Origin: Annona cherimola
Taxonomy: Eukaryota > Streptophyta > Magnoliopsida > Magnoliales > Annonaceae
NCBI GenBank assembly: GCA_030490835.1
Contig: CM059971.1
Coordinates: 99,328,095-99,392,094 of the forward strand
DNA length: 64,000 bases
Direction: 5' to 3'
This document shows, one piece after another, positions 1-11,780 of this stretch. A model generated the notes under the pieces. It was not told the origin of the DNA, made no database searches, and saw nothing but the letters and a program-made list of their open reading frames with translations. Position 1 is the first letter of the stretch. Each line of letters begins with the position of its first letter. Made by a program: the position numbers and the translations under genes.

Positions 1-29
1 AAGCTTCTGTCGAGAGGTAAATAGTTTCC

Positions 30-397
30 TGGATTCGGATCCTGTGCACTCGGGATGCACTGAAACTCACTGAAGCCATTTTAATCCTTTTTTTAAAAAA
101 AATTAAATTTTTTTTACAAGTGTTAATCTAAGTGTATTTAACATGTGTATCAATTTTTACCATTTTTGGAATATTTTAGATATTTATTTTTTATTTTTAA
201 AAAATCAGTGGCATTTTAGTAATTTTAAATTACCTAAAATGCCACTGATTTTCAAAAATTAAAAATAAATATCTAAAATACTCCAAAAATGGTAAAAATT
301 GATACATATATTAAATACACTTAGATTAACACTTGTATAAAAAAAATTCAAAAAAAAAATAGGTGAATGCGCTTGGGTGCACAGGATCGGGATCCCA
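30..397. repeat. Long-TIR foldback (MITE-like) element
   Basis: Almost the whole segment is one imperfect inverted repeat. The left arm carries GGATCCTGTGCAC near 37-49 and its inverse GTGCACAGGATC lies near 377-388. The arms then run inward as mirror images, including GTGTTAATCTAAGTG (about 120-135) against CACTTAGATTAACAC (about 318-332), and meet near 225-232 between two copies of GCCACTGATTT in opposite orientation. No coding capacity is seen. The arms resemble those of the foldback at 38931-39332. Exact ends and a target duplication could not be fixed. Confidence 0.75.
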
Positions 398-1049
398 GTT
401 TACTTAAGGTGTGTTTGGGTATACCCAAAAATTTTTAAACAAAAACTTTTTCAATCTAAATTTTTCCACTTTTCACAACTACCATATTTTTTAATCATTT
501 CTTCACATTTACTTGTACAATTATCATATTTTTCAATCATTTCTACAAAACTATCTGTTCAATTAATTAATTTATTTTAACTTTATTATTTTTACTCATT
601 GTCATCAACCTTGTCATATCACATTATTTTTCTCATTTTAAAAACTTCTATAACAAAAGTTTTTTTTTCAAAAATTTTATTACTTCCCAATCACATTTTT
701 AGTAAATTATGATTGGATGAGAATATTGAAAAAAGAAAGATGAGTTTTGTAGCATAGATGTGTAGATCAAGGGCAATGGAAGTAATGGGTTTAGGGACCT
801 TATGGCTTTCAATTAGGCCTTTCTAGCATAGTAATTTTGGCACCTACTACAAAACCAAAATTTTTGCTAAAAGCAAAGTACTTCTTTAGAAGGAACATTT
901 GGGAATTTTAAAAGAAGGCTACGAACTCATACAAGTAAAAGTGCATTTTAAAGGCCAAATATGTCATATGAAAGAGGGTCATTGGCTGACTAGGAATAGT
1001 TAGAGAATAAGGTTTTTTAAAAGATAAATGGATGGATGAAAATCAGAAA

Positions 1050-2560
1050 GGCCAGGACACTACTAGAGCATAATGAAAAGGTTCGTAGCTTCATTGATTT
1101 ACCTAATAGAGCATGGAAGAAGAACATGGTTTAGCAGTAGTGGGGAGGCTGGCTGGATGAAGTTCAATCTCATACCTATTCCCTCAGATGTCACGCAAGA
1201 TGATTGGTTTTATGCCCATGAAGCTAATGGGAAATTCACGATGAAATCAGCTAAGAAGATGTTAAAATCTAATCTTCTCTTTTTTGTAAGGTAGACAGGT
1301 GCAGTGCAAGGCATTTATAGGCTCCAAAACATTTCAAATAGTTCTGGAAAGCCAATCTCTCAAGCAGAATAAAATATTCGAATTGAGGCTTCTTCAAAAT
1401 ATGTTACAAAAAAAATCAATTCTCGACCACCGAGGTATTACAATGGATCCCACGTGCCTCTTCTATTGGAAAAAGAGGGAAGATATTTAGCATTTGTTTG
1501 TGTATCGTAAAAAGATATGTTCAATGAGAAGAGAGTTAGTTCCATATAGAAATTTATGGATACCAAGAGAAGAAGTGAAAGGAATCCTTAGCAAATTATC
1601 TCACGTGGGTGGAGCCCAGGAGAAGACAAGTTGGTCGGGTTCATTTTGTTCTATTGGAGGACATGGTACCTGAGGAACCAATTAGAGAGCTAGGAATCCA
1701 ACTAAATTTCAATAACAGAAAGAAATGTTGTAAAGGCTTCTAGGACAAAATTCAAATAACAAAGGGTTTAGGGGATCAACTACACTTTATAGAGCGATGA
1801 AAAAGAGATGGACGAGACTACCATTATGGAGGTACAAAATTAATGTTGATAGTCACAGACATCCAAATGGAAAATGCATGGGGTTTGGGGCAACGCTGTG
1901 AGACTCAAGCGGCAACTTTCTAGCTCCATATGGATGGAAAGTAGAGGAAATCATAAACAACCTAAACATGAAAGCTATGACAATATTTTTTGGAATAGGG
2001 TGGGCAGTGCACTTGAAAATTCAATAGGTGGGACTAAAAAGTGACTCTATAACATTGGTAAGTCTTCTAAATGAAGAAAGTCTGGTCCTATCGATAGTTG
2101 GCATTTTTCTTCAAGACATCTACTCCAAATCTACTGAATTTCTTTTAATTTCTTATCTTCGTGTTATGCAGCCGGGCAATTGATGTGCCCACCACATTGC
2201 TGACCTAGTAATTAAGAGCAACGAATCCCTTTTGCTGTGGTGGGAATGCCCACCCAGCAGTATTGTAAACCCATTACGTGGATCTTTTGTTTTCTTCCTA
2301 AATACACATAGCCACGGAGGTGTTGCCCCAGTGATGTTGGCGTCCTTGGTTCGAAGCTTGGCAGACACGTTTTCAGAAGAATTTAGTAGTAGCGTTAAGT
2401 CTCCCTGAATTTTCTGTGGGAGCGTCCACTAAGTGAGTAGTTTAGGATTTATTGTTACAAATATTAGATTCTTAGTTAGACAATTGTTAGAATATCTCAG
2501 AGCTTGATTGTACTACCACTTGAGATACTGTAATATCATAAAAAAAAAAATACACATACA
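1050..2560 (+). pseudogene. Decayed LINE-type retrotransposon 3' end (zf-RVT and RNase H)
   Basis: Broken frames read as the 3' part of a plant non-LTR retrotransposon. Around 1210-1265 the translation ends in GKFTMKSAKKML, like the GkFsvKSAy motif that precedes the zf-RVT domain. Around 1449-1505 DPTCLFYWKKREDI, a stop, then HLF fits the zf-RVT C..C...E..HlF pattern. From about 1828 to 2215 an RNase H domain is readable with stops: YKINVD, GFGATL, a stop, DSSGNFLAP, KSDSITLVSLLN, and a late AHHIADL motif. A-rich tracts at about 2538-2550 and 2571-2582 look like the poly(A) tail. Stops and frameshifts mean it is dead. Its 5' boundary is not visible. Confidence 0.72.
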
Positions 2561-2582
2561 CCTTTTACATAAAAAAAAAAAA

Positions 2583-4852
2583 GATGTTACATCATAATAT
2601 TTCCCATCGTGGAGGGAAATTTGGTAATTTTTTCCCCTAATCAGATAAGAGATATACCAGCTATGAGAAATTAATGAGAGCTACATGTGCCTGTGCATGC
2701 GCTACCCTTATTTGAAAAATGAATATTAAATTACTCGTAAGTTTTAGTTTAAAAACTTAAAATATTGTTAAGATAATGGAAATAAGATATTTAGAGAAAC
2801 AAATATTGAATAATCTTATGACTGTATTTAGATGTATAAAAATAATCTTTATATTTTTATTTATTTGAACATGTACATGGCGGCAATCAGTATGTTCTCA
2901 TGAAGATCACCCACGAGGTCACCCGGCCGAGTGCATGCCCCACCCATGAAGATCGAACCGAAGTGGGAAATATTTACATATGCTCACGTCTTGATGATGT
3001 GAAATGGGAGCGGGCAATCAAGAGAAAACATAACTAGGTTTTGGGCCCAAATTAAGAGAGAATTCAGGAAAGAAAAAATTCAAAATAACATCGAACGAGA
3101 GTAAAAATGTGAAACTGTCAACCGTTTGTCCAAGGAAACCACGACCGTCGTAATAGGAAAAAAAAAATCTCAATTACATGCAGTAAAAATATTCCTTCGC
3201 ATTCTGCATCAAAAAAATATATATATTCCTTCGTATTCAGGCATGTATTAATGTGTATATCTAGGTTCAACGAATAAATATTGGAGGGAAATGATTATTG
3301 CAGCTAGACTTGAATTCTTCTAGGACTGAAAAGGTAGACCGTTCGGGAATTGGAGGCCTGAGTGGGCCTTGCATTCATCTCGGCATCCTGCAGGGAATGA
3401 TTGTTTAAATGTAAATAAATAAGCCAGCATGTTGGTTTTACCTAACTAAAACTCCACAACAAGCCAAAATGAAGCGATTACGTCCAATCATTTCAGAGGA
3501 AATTAATTTCCCTAGTTGATTTTATTGTCATTTAAGTAAGATTCAGTACGATTTAATGCAATAGCTAGGTTGCTAACCCTGGTCTCGCATTGGGTTACAT
3601 CAAACTTTTTTGCCTAACCCGTTCGATGGGTCCATTTCAATGATGTAATCAGAAATTAACTATTCATATTACTTAACATTATTAAATTATAAAATTAAAA
3701 ATTACGTTGATCGGGAATGTGGGTGATATTCATTTATTATATTTTATTTTAAATATATATATATATATTCGTGTGTAAATTACAAGAAATGATTAAAGTC
3801 ATTCATATATGCATTAAAATTTAATTATACTTTATAAAATTTTATCAATGTTGGAATGACGTTTTTGATTGTTTAAATTGAAAATAGATAAGATTATACG
3901 AGAAACTTCCATATAACCCAATTACCTATAAAAGCATAAACTTTTTAAAGAAGGTACCTCATAGTTGCCAATACCAAATACCTTGAAGTCTTTAATGTTA
4001 TTGTGTTGTTTAAATTTATTTGTTTTATTATTACATAATAAATCATTTTGGTCAAAGTTTTCTTGGCTTTAGTATACTTATTTTAAAATATTTATAATTA
4101 AGTCCTATATGTTTCAATGCTTACATAACTTTACTCATTTTGTAAATTTTTTATTTTTTGCATGGATATATAAGCTATGTAGCATCTTTTCACTGCCAAA
4201 ATTTAATATTTATATTTTAAAATTCTAAAGAGACTTTTCTTATCCTACAATATATATATGCAATGTAATTTTAAATGAGCATTAAAATGCAACTCTTTAT
4301 AACTATATGAAATATCATTTAGATCAGTTCACAAATTTATTAAAATATTATAGTAATGATAAAATTATTTATCCATATAGAATAATATTTTAGATATTAT
4401 AAAAATTGAATTAACAATTTCGAATTAAATATATAAAAAAATTATTATGTTATTTCACACTTTATTATTTTCATCAAATGTGTTCAAAAAATATTTGATT
4501 TGATTAAAACCTGGTTTAGTATTTCAATAAGTCATTTTAAATATAATGAGTAGGTTAACTTTTAGTTTAACTAACCTAAAATGAGATAATATTCTTAAAA
4601 TTTTTGTTTGCATAATCGACGTATTTTTTTGCACAAACTATTATTCATCAATCGTATTCATCTATCATGCAAGATTTTACTTCCGACATCAATTTGGTAT
4701 CAGTATTAAAAAAAAAAAGATTTGTAGAAAGAATTAGAAAATTGACAGAGAGTGGTATGATACAACTAAAGAGAATAAAGATTAAAAAAAAAAAGACACA
4801 GATTTGTAGAAAAATTTAGAAAATTGTCAGAGAGTAGTATGATACAACTAAA

Positions 4853-4889
<37 letters not shown>

Positions 4890-5351
4890 GACACAATGGT
4901 TGCACGATTTAAAAATTGATTGGAATATAAAAATAATAATAAAAAATAGAGTAGTTATGCATTTAATATGTAAAATTATATTTTAAAAAGTAGTGTGCAC
5001 AAAAAAATGTGAAAGTTTTCCGTACGTTATATCGAGCTTACCTTAATAGCAACATGTTCATGTTATGAACGTTTAACATGATTATTATTTTAGAACGAAC
5101 ATATAATTGTTAAAATTTGAAAATAATTTAAAACATATAAAAGTTCCCAACCAACTTGATTTTGGACATTGTCCATGAACTCGTACACACTTGGATGATT
5201 AACATGAATGATTTAAACTGAAGAAAAAGGCATTTTAAAATATAAGAAGGATCCATTAGATCAGTCTCCATATCTAGCCTTTGAACCGTTATCGTAACAT
5301 ATTAATCTTGTAAATCTATGCATCTACAGTTTATGATCAATGGTTAATTGC
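2583..5351. other. AT-rich intergenic DNA, no gene recognised
   Basis: I see no coding region in this stretch. It is AT-rich with A and T runs, and contains the short direct duplication at 4719-4857. Any long-decayed transposon here is too degraded to recognise by eye. Confidence 0.6.
4719..4857. repeat. Local direct duplication of about 57 bp
   Basis: Two near-identical copies, 4719-4774 and 4801-4857, share GATTTGTAGAAA, AGAAAATTG, CAGAGAGT and GTATGATACAACTAAAGAGA. They lie about 82 bp apart, are separated by A-rich spacer, and are followed by a long T run (about 4858-4882). This looks like a tandem duplication, possibly mediated by the A-rich spacers. Confidence 0.8.
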
Positions 5352-5357
5352 ACTCAC

Positions 5358-6793
5358 AGCTTGTACAGCTTCTCTCAACAGCCGAACCTGCGCCTGGAAC
5401 TGGTCCTCACCTGAAAAAAGGATACGATGATTGCATGAGAATTTGAGCGCAGCACTTAGCAACATAAATAAAAGCGGAGATTATTATGGAATTGATTGAA
5501 CAGCCAGGATCGGAATGATTGGATGGGAAATGAGCTACAAACCTTTCTGATGATGGTCCATGTGACCCCTTCGGTGCATGGTGGGGTGGTGAGAGAGCCC
5601 TCATACCTGTAATATTTTCTAGAACCCCAGCTTGATATGCCTTGGATCGATAATGCCCACATTTCTTCGCCCATCTTTCATATCTCTAATGGCGTCAATC
5701 TCGTCCATCAACTGACCGCATCCAAAAGCTTATGAGGATCTTTAATTTTTTATTATGGAGAGTTGGAAAATGAGTTTCTGTTAACTAATTAGATTTTCTC
5801 ATGCATGTCATCCCATTTATTCCATTTCTATTCTAAAATGGGTTGACCAGCTTTTTTTTATTATTAGTCTGAGCATATATCTATATATGGACTGACCTCT
5901 GCAAGAAACGTATCCGGTCGTCCAATTTTGTAAAGAATTCCAACTACGGCTATTTTGTTGTCCAAGCTCTCGTGAACCACGTGAACCTCCAGATCATGCC
6001 CTGCACACACACATACATACATACATATATATAGAGAAGTGCATGTATATGAGATTTTCATTAGTGCATAATTATATTTGAAAGTAATATTACATTTGGG
6101 TGGTTAAGAGTTTTATTAGACTTAATTAAATACTTAAGATATACAGGACAAGAAAGAATGAAAGAAAGAAGCCCACCTTCGGCATTGACAGTATGCTCGG
6201 AAGGCGAATGCCAATGACATTGTCTGAGGAAGAATTCTGTTCCATTCAGGAATATTGATCCTGCTTCATTTTTCCATTTAAGCTACATTCGAAAATGATA
6301 TAGCATAGAATTTATATGTGTGATTAAACGAATAAAAATAGCAGAAATGTAAGAAATACTTATGATTTGCCTAGGGATCTATGTATACGTTCGGTTCTAC
6401 CAAGATGTCATGACCCCTGTTCAAGAGAGATGCATTGGCGGGTTTGTAACTTCTCTTTAGTCTGCCTAGATGGTGAACTACTTTCACCCTTTTGCTGTGC
6501 AGGTCGATGGGAGATTGCATACGCCCCTTGCTGCACGCACTCCAATCTTCATGGATTTCTCCCCAGTGCTTCGGGCCCTTTCCACTCCCTTCTACGTAGC
6601 TGAATTCCTCCTCCTCCTCTGCACAATATCATCATGAGAGAAGCATAGAAACGGAGAAATGTATCTGATCATGAATTGAAGACGATGATGATCGCTTACT
6701 ACGGACTTCTTGAGAATATGGGGTGGGGATAGGATTCAACAGAAGGAAGATGAGAAAGGATGCAATGAAGAAGGAGCTAGTTTGGAGCGCCAT
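5358..6793 (-). pseudogene. Alpha-type carbonic anhydrase, probably a pseudogene
   Basis: Six exon-like blocks on the minus strand read as a plant alpha carbonic anhydrase (CO2 + H2O to bicarbonate; zinc enzyme, usually secreted or plastid-targeted). Exon 1 from ATG 6793 encodes a hydrophobic signal peptide (MALQTSSFFIASFLIF). Exon 2 (6618-6401) has KGPKHWGEIHEDWSACSKG and QSPIDL. Exon 3 (6282-6177) has QCHWHSPSEHT with two zinc-binding His. Exon 4 (6000-5897) has LEVHVVHES with the third zinc His. Exon 5 (5711-5543) has [12 protein letters not shown] and, in a shifted frame, [19 protein letters not shown]. Exon 6 (5410-5358) has QVRLLREAVQA, again out of frame. Introns have GT/AG edges. Oddities are one extra base in the GGGGT run near 5660, about one base missing in exon 6, and no recognisable final exon downstream. 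Both indels could be sequencing errors, but the missing last exon argues for a pseudogene. Confidence 0.85.
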
Positions 6794-9468
6794 CTCACTT
6801 CCAGTTAATTAAGACAGAAGATATTAATTTTGCAATCGTGGCTCTCGAAAAATTAACCTTGGGATGCAGTACGAAACTGGGAAAGGAGAGGAGTATATAA
6901 ATAAATTACTACTGATGATCTGGATGTGAATTTTTCTTCCTTAATTGTAATTAGGAGGCAATTTTCTTCAAGGCACTCAAGTGTATATTGAAATAGAAAA
7001 GTGAGAAAATAATAATCTAAGGGTCTTGTTACCATTTACCAACTCCAACTTCGGAATTTTAACAAATGATCACCAATCAAATTAGTTAATTGCAAGTATA
7101 TGGGTGCTGGGCTGAACTATCGTATATCTACGTGACCCATTGTACGGCACGATTAATTCTACGCGTATTCATATCGACTGATGATGGTCCATGCGTATGT
7201 CACGCGGTCCTCCAATTGGATGCAAATTTGTCAACTTCAAGAACACAAAACAGTTTATTCACATTCCACAAAGAAAATTTCAAACCTTAGATAATCACTT
7301 GTATTCGAACCCTGGATCTCGTACTCATCCAGTTATCAACATCTATTTACTACTTTCTTCATGACTACGTATATATGGCATCAAATAAATATTTTTCAAA
7401 AATATAAGCAATAATTTATAACTTGAAGTTAAGATTTTTTATGAACATTTGAGAATAAACGAATATTATACCATATATACAAAAACGAAAAATGTATGAT
7501 TTTGTACTCCTTGTTCTGTAAATCAAATTACATAATGAATACGGAAGAGAAGCTTGAGAAGTGTGGGTTTTCTTGACCTGCGGATGCCTTGAAGCTTGTC
7601 AAACTTCCAGCCGTGTATGTACAGAAACAAGAGTGAAAAAAAGAATAATGATTTTATACACTCAGCTTCTTTATCAAAAAAAAAATTCAGCTTCATACAA
7701 TTCTTTATTTTTTATTTTAAATTTTTTGCAATCTAAATCATTTGTTATGTTTAACAACACTTACTTTTATCATGCCGTCAAAAAAATTTCATTGAAATTT
7801 TTAATTTTATAAAAAAATTAGCATTTTTAAAAGTGAATATATAACTATAATTTTTAGAAAATAGCAGTAAAAAGTTTTCAGTATAAGCTAGGTCCCACCC
7901 TGCTGGCCAGGGTCCGAGTCTTCCCTGTGTGGGACTATAAGAAATTTGTCCCCTTAATGGGGTGTGGGAAATTTGTCCATCAATTTTGAAAAAATTTACA
8001 AATTATTATTTTTTAAGTGTGGAAGTATTTATAAAATGTCTCTCCATAGTAAGAGTTGTGGATGAGGCTTAATTTGTAATATCTGATTTTATAGTATATA
8101 TAATATCAGTAAAAGATTTTTAAAAATTAATTTAAATGAAAAGCAAGGTATTGCTTGCTCCACATGGCTGTACGTATGGTATTTAGGGTTATTTGGCCGT
8201 ACATTATGTTCAACCACGGTCACTTTCCAATTGTCTGAACTTTTGAATGCATTTGGCCGTATTGGGAAAGTACGAAGCTTTCTAAAAAATAATTATAATT
8301 AACAAAAATTTACACATTTACGAGAAGATATCCGTTGATGTTTCCCTCAAAAGCACTGACTGCTGTATTTTAGGACCCATCGACTTGGCAAAACAGTCCC
8401 TAACATGCATTTGGTTTACCATTATTTATCATGTATAGCTTCTTTTTTCGAAAGTTTATTAAATATTGGTAGAATATGGATTTCATTCAGGATAACATGC
8501 TGGGCCAACAACCGTGCTAATTAGCTCTTTTATCGGTGGGGGGCCATATCTATGAGTTTGAGAAGGAATGTTCCCACTTCCGAATTTCAAGAATGAAACA
8601 TCCGAAGCTTATAATATATCATATAGCCACCGGTCTACACGAAAGTTGGTGAAAATGCATTATTTGACGACGTACCCAGATATATGCACCATCTTGGCAT
8701 CTTCTGCACGCCTAGTTCATCTGGGATTATCGTCAACCAGCGTGTGCCTAATTATCTAGTAGTTGGATTTATTCCCTTTTTTTCACAAAAAAAAAAAATA
8801 AAAATGGAAAGGAGACCAAGGGCAACGCGTTCTTATTTTTGGGTGCCGGGTAAAAACAGCGAAGAGCCGAGGCAAAAGACGATTAGTCGGTTAGAGAATT
8901 ATTACCACATTGATTTGAAATTTCTTATCGTGGTCCACCAACGCGGCTCGGTGGGTTGGAATGACCATCATTAGTGTAACGGTGTGAAAATCTCGATAAT
9001 AGAAAAGTCTGGTAAGATAGTCCCATGATCTCAAATTACCGGTACGCTAATGATAACTTTTGGAGAACGCATGTATTGCCGGTCAGGTTGGCCTTAGGTC
9101 ATCAAGAAGATGAACGAATCACCCACTGGCATGTCTTCGTTCGTCGCCCAATATTATAATACAATGGGTTGACTAAGGGGACTTTGAGAATTGAAGTTTT
9201 CGTGGGAGTGTAGGATGAGATAAGAAATGAAATTTTGAATATTTTGAAAATTAATAGAGAATGATAAGGGTAGAGTTGAAACAAATAAATGTGATAAAAA
9301 TAGTTGGTAAACAAAATGATTTGAATTAACCATAAATTGGAAAAAAAAATATTTCATTATTGATGTGGCCATCATTACCTTCGGAAATGAATTCCCCTCC
9401 TCTCCCAATTTTGTCAAAGGCCAAACTTTCCCTAAGTTTTACCTCTATTTATCCCCTGTTTACAAATA
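6794..9468. other. Intergenic DNA, no gene recognised
   Basis: This holds the promoter side of the carbonic anhydrase locus and AT-rich DNA. Short open frames are present, but none shows a recognisable domain, start context or splice structure. Confidence 0.55.
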
Positions 9469-9473
9469 TATAC
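9469..9473. repeat. Target site duplication, left copy (tatac)
   Basis: TATAC immediately precedes the TGTTGACACC start of the 5' LTR. It is repeated at 22329-22333 immediately after the 3' LTR end GCTACA. Five base pairs is the usual duplication for LTR elements. Confidence 0.9.
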
Positions 9474-10026
9474 TGTTGACACCCCACCTTTGGGCCCAAA
9501 AATGGGTAAAATGAAAAAAAAGTCTCAAACCCAAACAAATTCAAGGCAAAAGGAGGTTCAAGCAAGCTAAGCAGGCCCTTCCAAACTCAGCCCACGGAGC
9601 GAAGCTCCACCAAGCCTCGAAGCAGACTTTTCAACAACCAGATTCGGCCCGCAAAGAGCGAAGCTCCTACAGGCCACCTCAACGGGCTCCACAAAGAACC
9701 CCCCACCCAAAACAACGGGCTTAGCCAAGCTCTAGCCCACTAAGTTCCAGGCCCACTATGGAAGGAGCCCGCCAAGCTCAAGCTCATGGACCAAGTCCAA
9801 CACCTCAAGCGGCCCAAGGCCCATGCTCTCAACTCAAGCTCAAGCCCAAGCCCATGCTCTCAACTCAAGCTCAAGTTCAACCACTCAAGAGGCCCAAAGC
9901 CCATAATCTCAACTCAAGCTCAAGTCCAACCACTCAAGAGGCCCAAGGCTCATGATCCCAACTCAAGTCCAAGCCCATGGACCAAGTCCATGACCCCAAG
10001 TGGCCCAAAAGCCCCACTCCTACATC

Positions 10027-10034
10027 TATAAAAG
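10027..10034 (+). promoter_or_regulatory. TATA box of the TR-GAG 5' LTR
   Basis: TATAAAAG in the context ACATCTATAAAAGGAGGA; the same motif is at 21671-21678 in the 3' LTR. The solo LTR insertion begins at 10045, so in this copy the TATA box is cut off from its natural start region. Confidence 0.65.
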
Positions 10035-10039
10035 GAGGA

Positions 10040-10044
10040 GCCCC
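10040..10044. repeat. Target site duplication of nested solo LTR (gcccc), left
   Basis: GCCCC precedes the TGATGAG start and is repeated at 16426-16430 after the GGAACA end. The uninterrupted sequence GAGCCCCCCTCTC in the 3' LTR (about 21684) shows the original empty site. Confidence 0.9.
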
Positions 10045-10322
10045 TGATGAGATATATTTTAAAAATATATATATATATAATAAATAAATATAAAAATATA
10101 TATTATATATAATAATAATAATAATCTGGAGTTGTGAATAGAGATATATATATATGATAGAATTATATGATGAGGATTCAAAGCAACAAAAAGGAAGATT
10201 TCTCCGCAATGGATTTTATTTCTGTGCTGCGGAAATTTTCTTCTCGGAATTATTTTCACGACGAGGCTATGGTCTTCTCCCGAACCGGCGGCCCAGCTAA
10301 TCTCCCAGCAACCGACGGCGAG

Positions 10323-10590
10323 GAGCTGCAGCTCGTTGCGAAGGATTGCACTACCACAAAGAAAATTGGACGCGATAGAGATATAATAGGAGAAGTATCA
10401 AAGATCCATCAAGCGATTCAGACTCTGGATAAGTCAATCTCGACGCTCCAGATGGAGTTGGCAGCAAGTCGAAGTGCACAGGAGATGTCCGCTCTTAAAG
10501 GTTCGACATCTATTCTCACGACGGGTATGCGAGGAAGAAGGCTTTTATTGTGATTGGAGTCAATACGACATTTAGCAGCAGAAGCACGTG
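10323..10590 (+). pseudogene. Captured fragment of a GT31 beta-1,3-galactosyltransferase
   Basis: The translation contains LQLVAKDC, IGRDRDIIGEVSKIHQAIQ, TLDKSISTLQMELAASRS and, after a frame shift near 10520, KKAFIVIGVNTTFSSR. These are hallmarks of the stem region and start of the catalytic domain of plant GT31 (DUF4094 plus galactosyltransferase) Golgi enzymes that extend beta-1,3-galactans on cell-wall glycoproteins. The membrane anchor and the whole DxD-containing catalytic domain are missing, and the frame is broken, so no enzyme can be made. It lies in sense orientation in the LTR and is followed directly by an unrelated fragment. Confidence 0.82.
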
Positions 10591-10797
10591 AGGAGGGGCA
10601 GCTCCGAAATTTCAACAGCCCGCTTCGGCCTCATCTCCAAGCTCCAAGAACATTCCAAAACCGCATTCCGCAACAGTGCTGGTGTTGCTGGAACTCTCTG
10701 GCAACCGGCCACTTTAAAATCTCGTGTTTTCGGTTTCGCATCTTCGCAGAAGAATTCACAGCAGTCTCTTTTTCACAGTCCGTTGCGTAGTTCGTTC
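10591..10797 (+). pseudogene. Unassigned captured fragment, possible organelle presequence
   Basis: An open frame (running from 10588 into the HOP fragment) reads STARFGLISKLQEHSKTAF and later LKSRVFGFASSQKNS. It is rich in Ser, Arg and hydrophobic residues with almost no acids, which resembles a mitochondrial targeting presequence. I cannot name the source gene. It ends exactly where the HOP start codon begins, in the same frame. Confidence 0.45.
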
Positions 10798-10923
10798 ATG
10801 ACGGACGAAGCAAAAGCCGAAGGCAACGCAGCCTTTTCCATAGGCCGGTTCGAAGACGCCATCAAATTCTTCTCGGAAGCCATCGATCTCTCTCCTACCA
10901 ATTACGTTCTATACTCTAACCGC
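10798..10923 (+). pseudogene. Captured HOP/STI1 co-chaperone fragment (N-terminal TPR)
   Basis: From ATG 10798 the frame reads MTDEAKAEGNAAFSIGRF, then EAIDLSPTNYVLYSNR, the first TPR motif of the plant Hsp70-Hsp90 organising protein. About 42 codons are present, starting at the source start codon. The sequence then switches to an antisense OSCP fragment. Another HOP piece, from further along the same protein, is in the second LTR at 47693-47911. Confidence 0.87.
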
Positions 10924-10925
10924 TG

Positions 10926-11238
10926 CCGCAGCCTCCCATTCTCAGCCAAAATAGCCAAAAAATTCTTCATGACATCAGAAAACCCAGCTTCAGAAAAGAT
11001 CGTTTGCACAGCCTGGACTCTGGTCTGTTTAGGCACTGATAGATCCTTTACAAACTGGGAAAACAAAGCACTTTTCTTGGAAGCCTCAACAAGCTGTTGT
11101 TGCATAATTCCTTGAACTTTGATTACTTGCAAACGACGGACGATCGGAGGATCTCTGTTGTTGCAGCAAGACGGATTCCGTTCTCAGAACCCTCTGAATC
11201 AGAGCAACATTAGATCGAAGACGGCAAGCCAGCGCCAT
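10926..11238 (-). pseudogene. Captured mitochondrial ATP synthase OSCP (subunit delta/O) fragment
   Basis: On the minus strand, from 11238, [18 protein letters not shown] and FASNQSSRNYATT read as a mitochondrial presequence. In a shifted frame KKSALFSQFVKDLSVPKQTR and MKNFLAILAENGRLRQ match the oligomycin-sensitivity-conferring protein of F1Fo ATP synthase (NFLxLLAENGrL). The part normally between presequence and this helix is deleted, and the frames do not join. It is antisense to the LTR. Confidence 0.85.
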
Positions 11239-11245
11239 TGAGGCA

Positions 11246-11425
11246 GAGGTCGGCCAGAGAGAACTCGGAGAAGGGCGGGACGCCGTCGGCAGTGGGCCCC
11301 GCGTCGCTGGAGTCGTCAGCAGAAGGCTGAGAGAGGGTGGAGTGCGGCTGCTGGGTTTGCTGGTGCTTGCGGTGGTCTTGCACCGGATGGGTTTCCGACA
11401 GAAAAATGGATCCGTAGCAGCCCAT
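11246..11425 (-). pseudogene. Captured brassinosteroid-signalling kinase (BSK) N-terminus
   Basis: From ATG 11425 on the minus strand the frame begins [12 protein letters not shown], with the N-myristoylation-type MGC start of BSK receptor-like cytoplasmic kinases, and ends [12 protein letters not shown], the conserved segment just before the kinase domain. The kinase domain itself is absent. Sequence upstream to about 11585 may be its 5' leader. The fragment stops at SLADL and joins the OSCP piece directly. It is antisense to the LTR. Confidence 0.83.
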
Positions 11426-11596
11426 TCTCCTCCGGCTCCGGCTCCGCCTCCGTCTGTCCATCTTAATGGCTTCTTGGCTCTCCATTTCTCTCCCAAATCC
11501 CTTCAAATCCCTGGAAGAAGAAGAGGAGGAAGAGGAGAAGCTAGCACTGCTTGTCTTGCCCGAATCATATTTTTTTTTTTTTCGGTGCAGATAAAG

Positions 11597-11780
11597 ATGG
11601 AGGCGGCGAGGACTGTCAAAGACATTTCTCCTCACGAGTTCGTTAAGCACTACGCTGCTCATCTCAAGCAATCTGGAAAGATAGAGCTGCCAGATTGGAC
11701 TAACATCGTGAAAACTGCAAGATTCAAAGAGCTTGCTCCATATGACCCAGATCGGTATTACATCATGGCAGCAGCATCGA
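11597..11780 (+). pseudogene. Captured 40S ribosomal protein S19 fragment
   Basis: From ATG 11597: [20 protein letters not shown], then [19 protein letters not shown] and [12 protein letters not shown]. This is the N-terminal third of eukaryotic RPS19 (usual start TARTVKDVSPHEFV). After about 60 codons it runs into the antisense amino acid permease piece. The join at about 11766-11778 (ATGGCAGCAGCAT) can be read as part of either source gene, suggesting a microhomology junction. Confidence 0.9.

Noticed and set aside
8568..8974. Small overlapping frames upstream of the TR-GAG element
   Set aside because: No motif, no start context and no splice signals supporting a gene.
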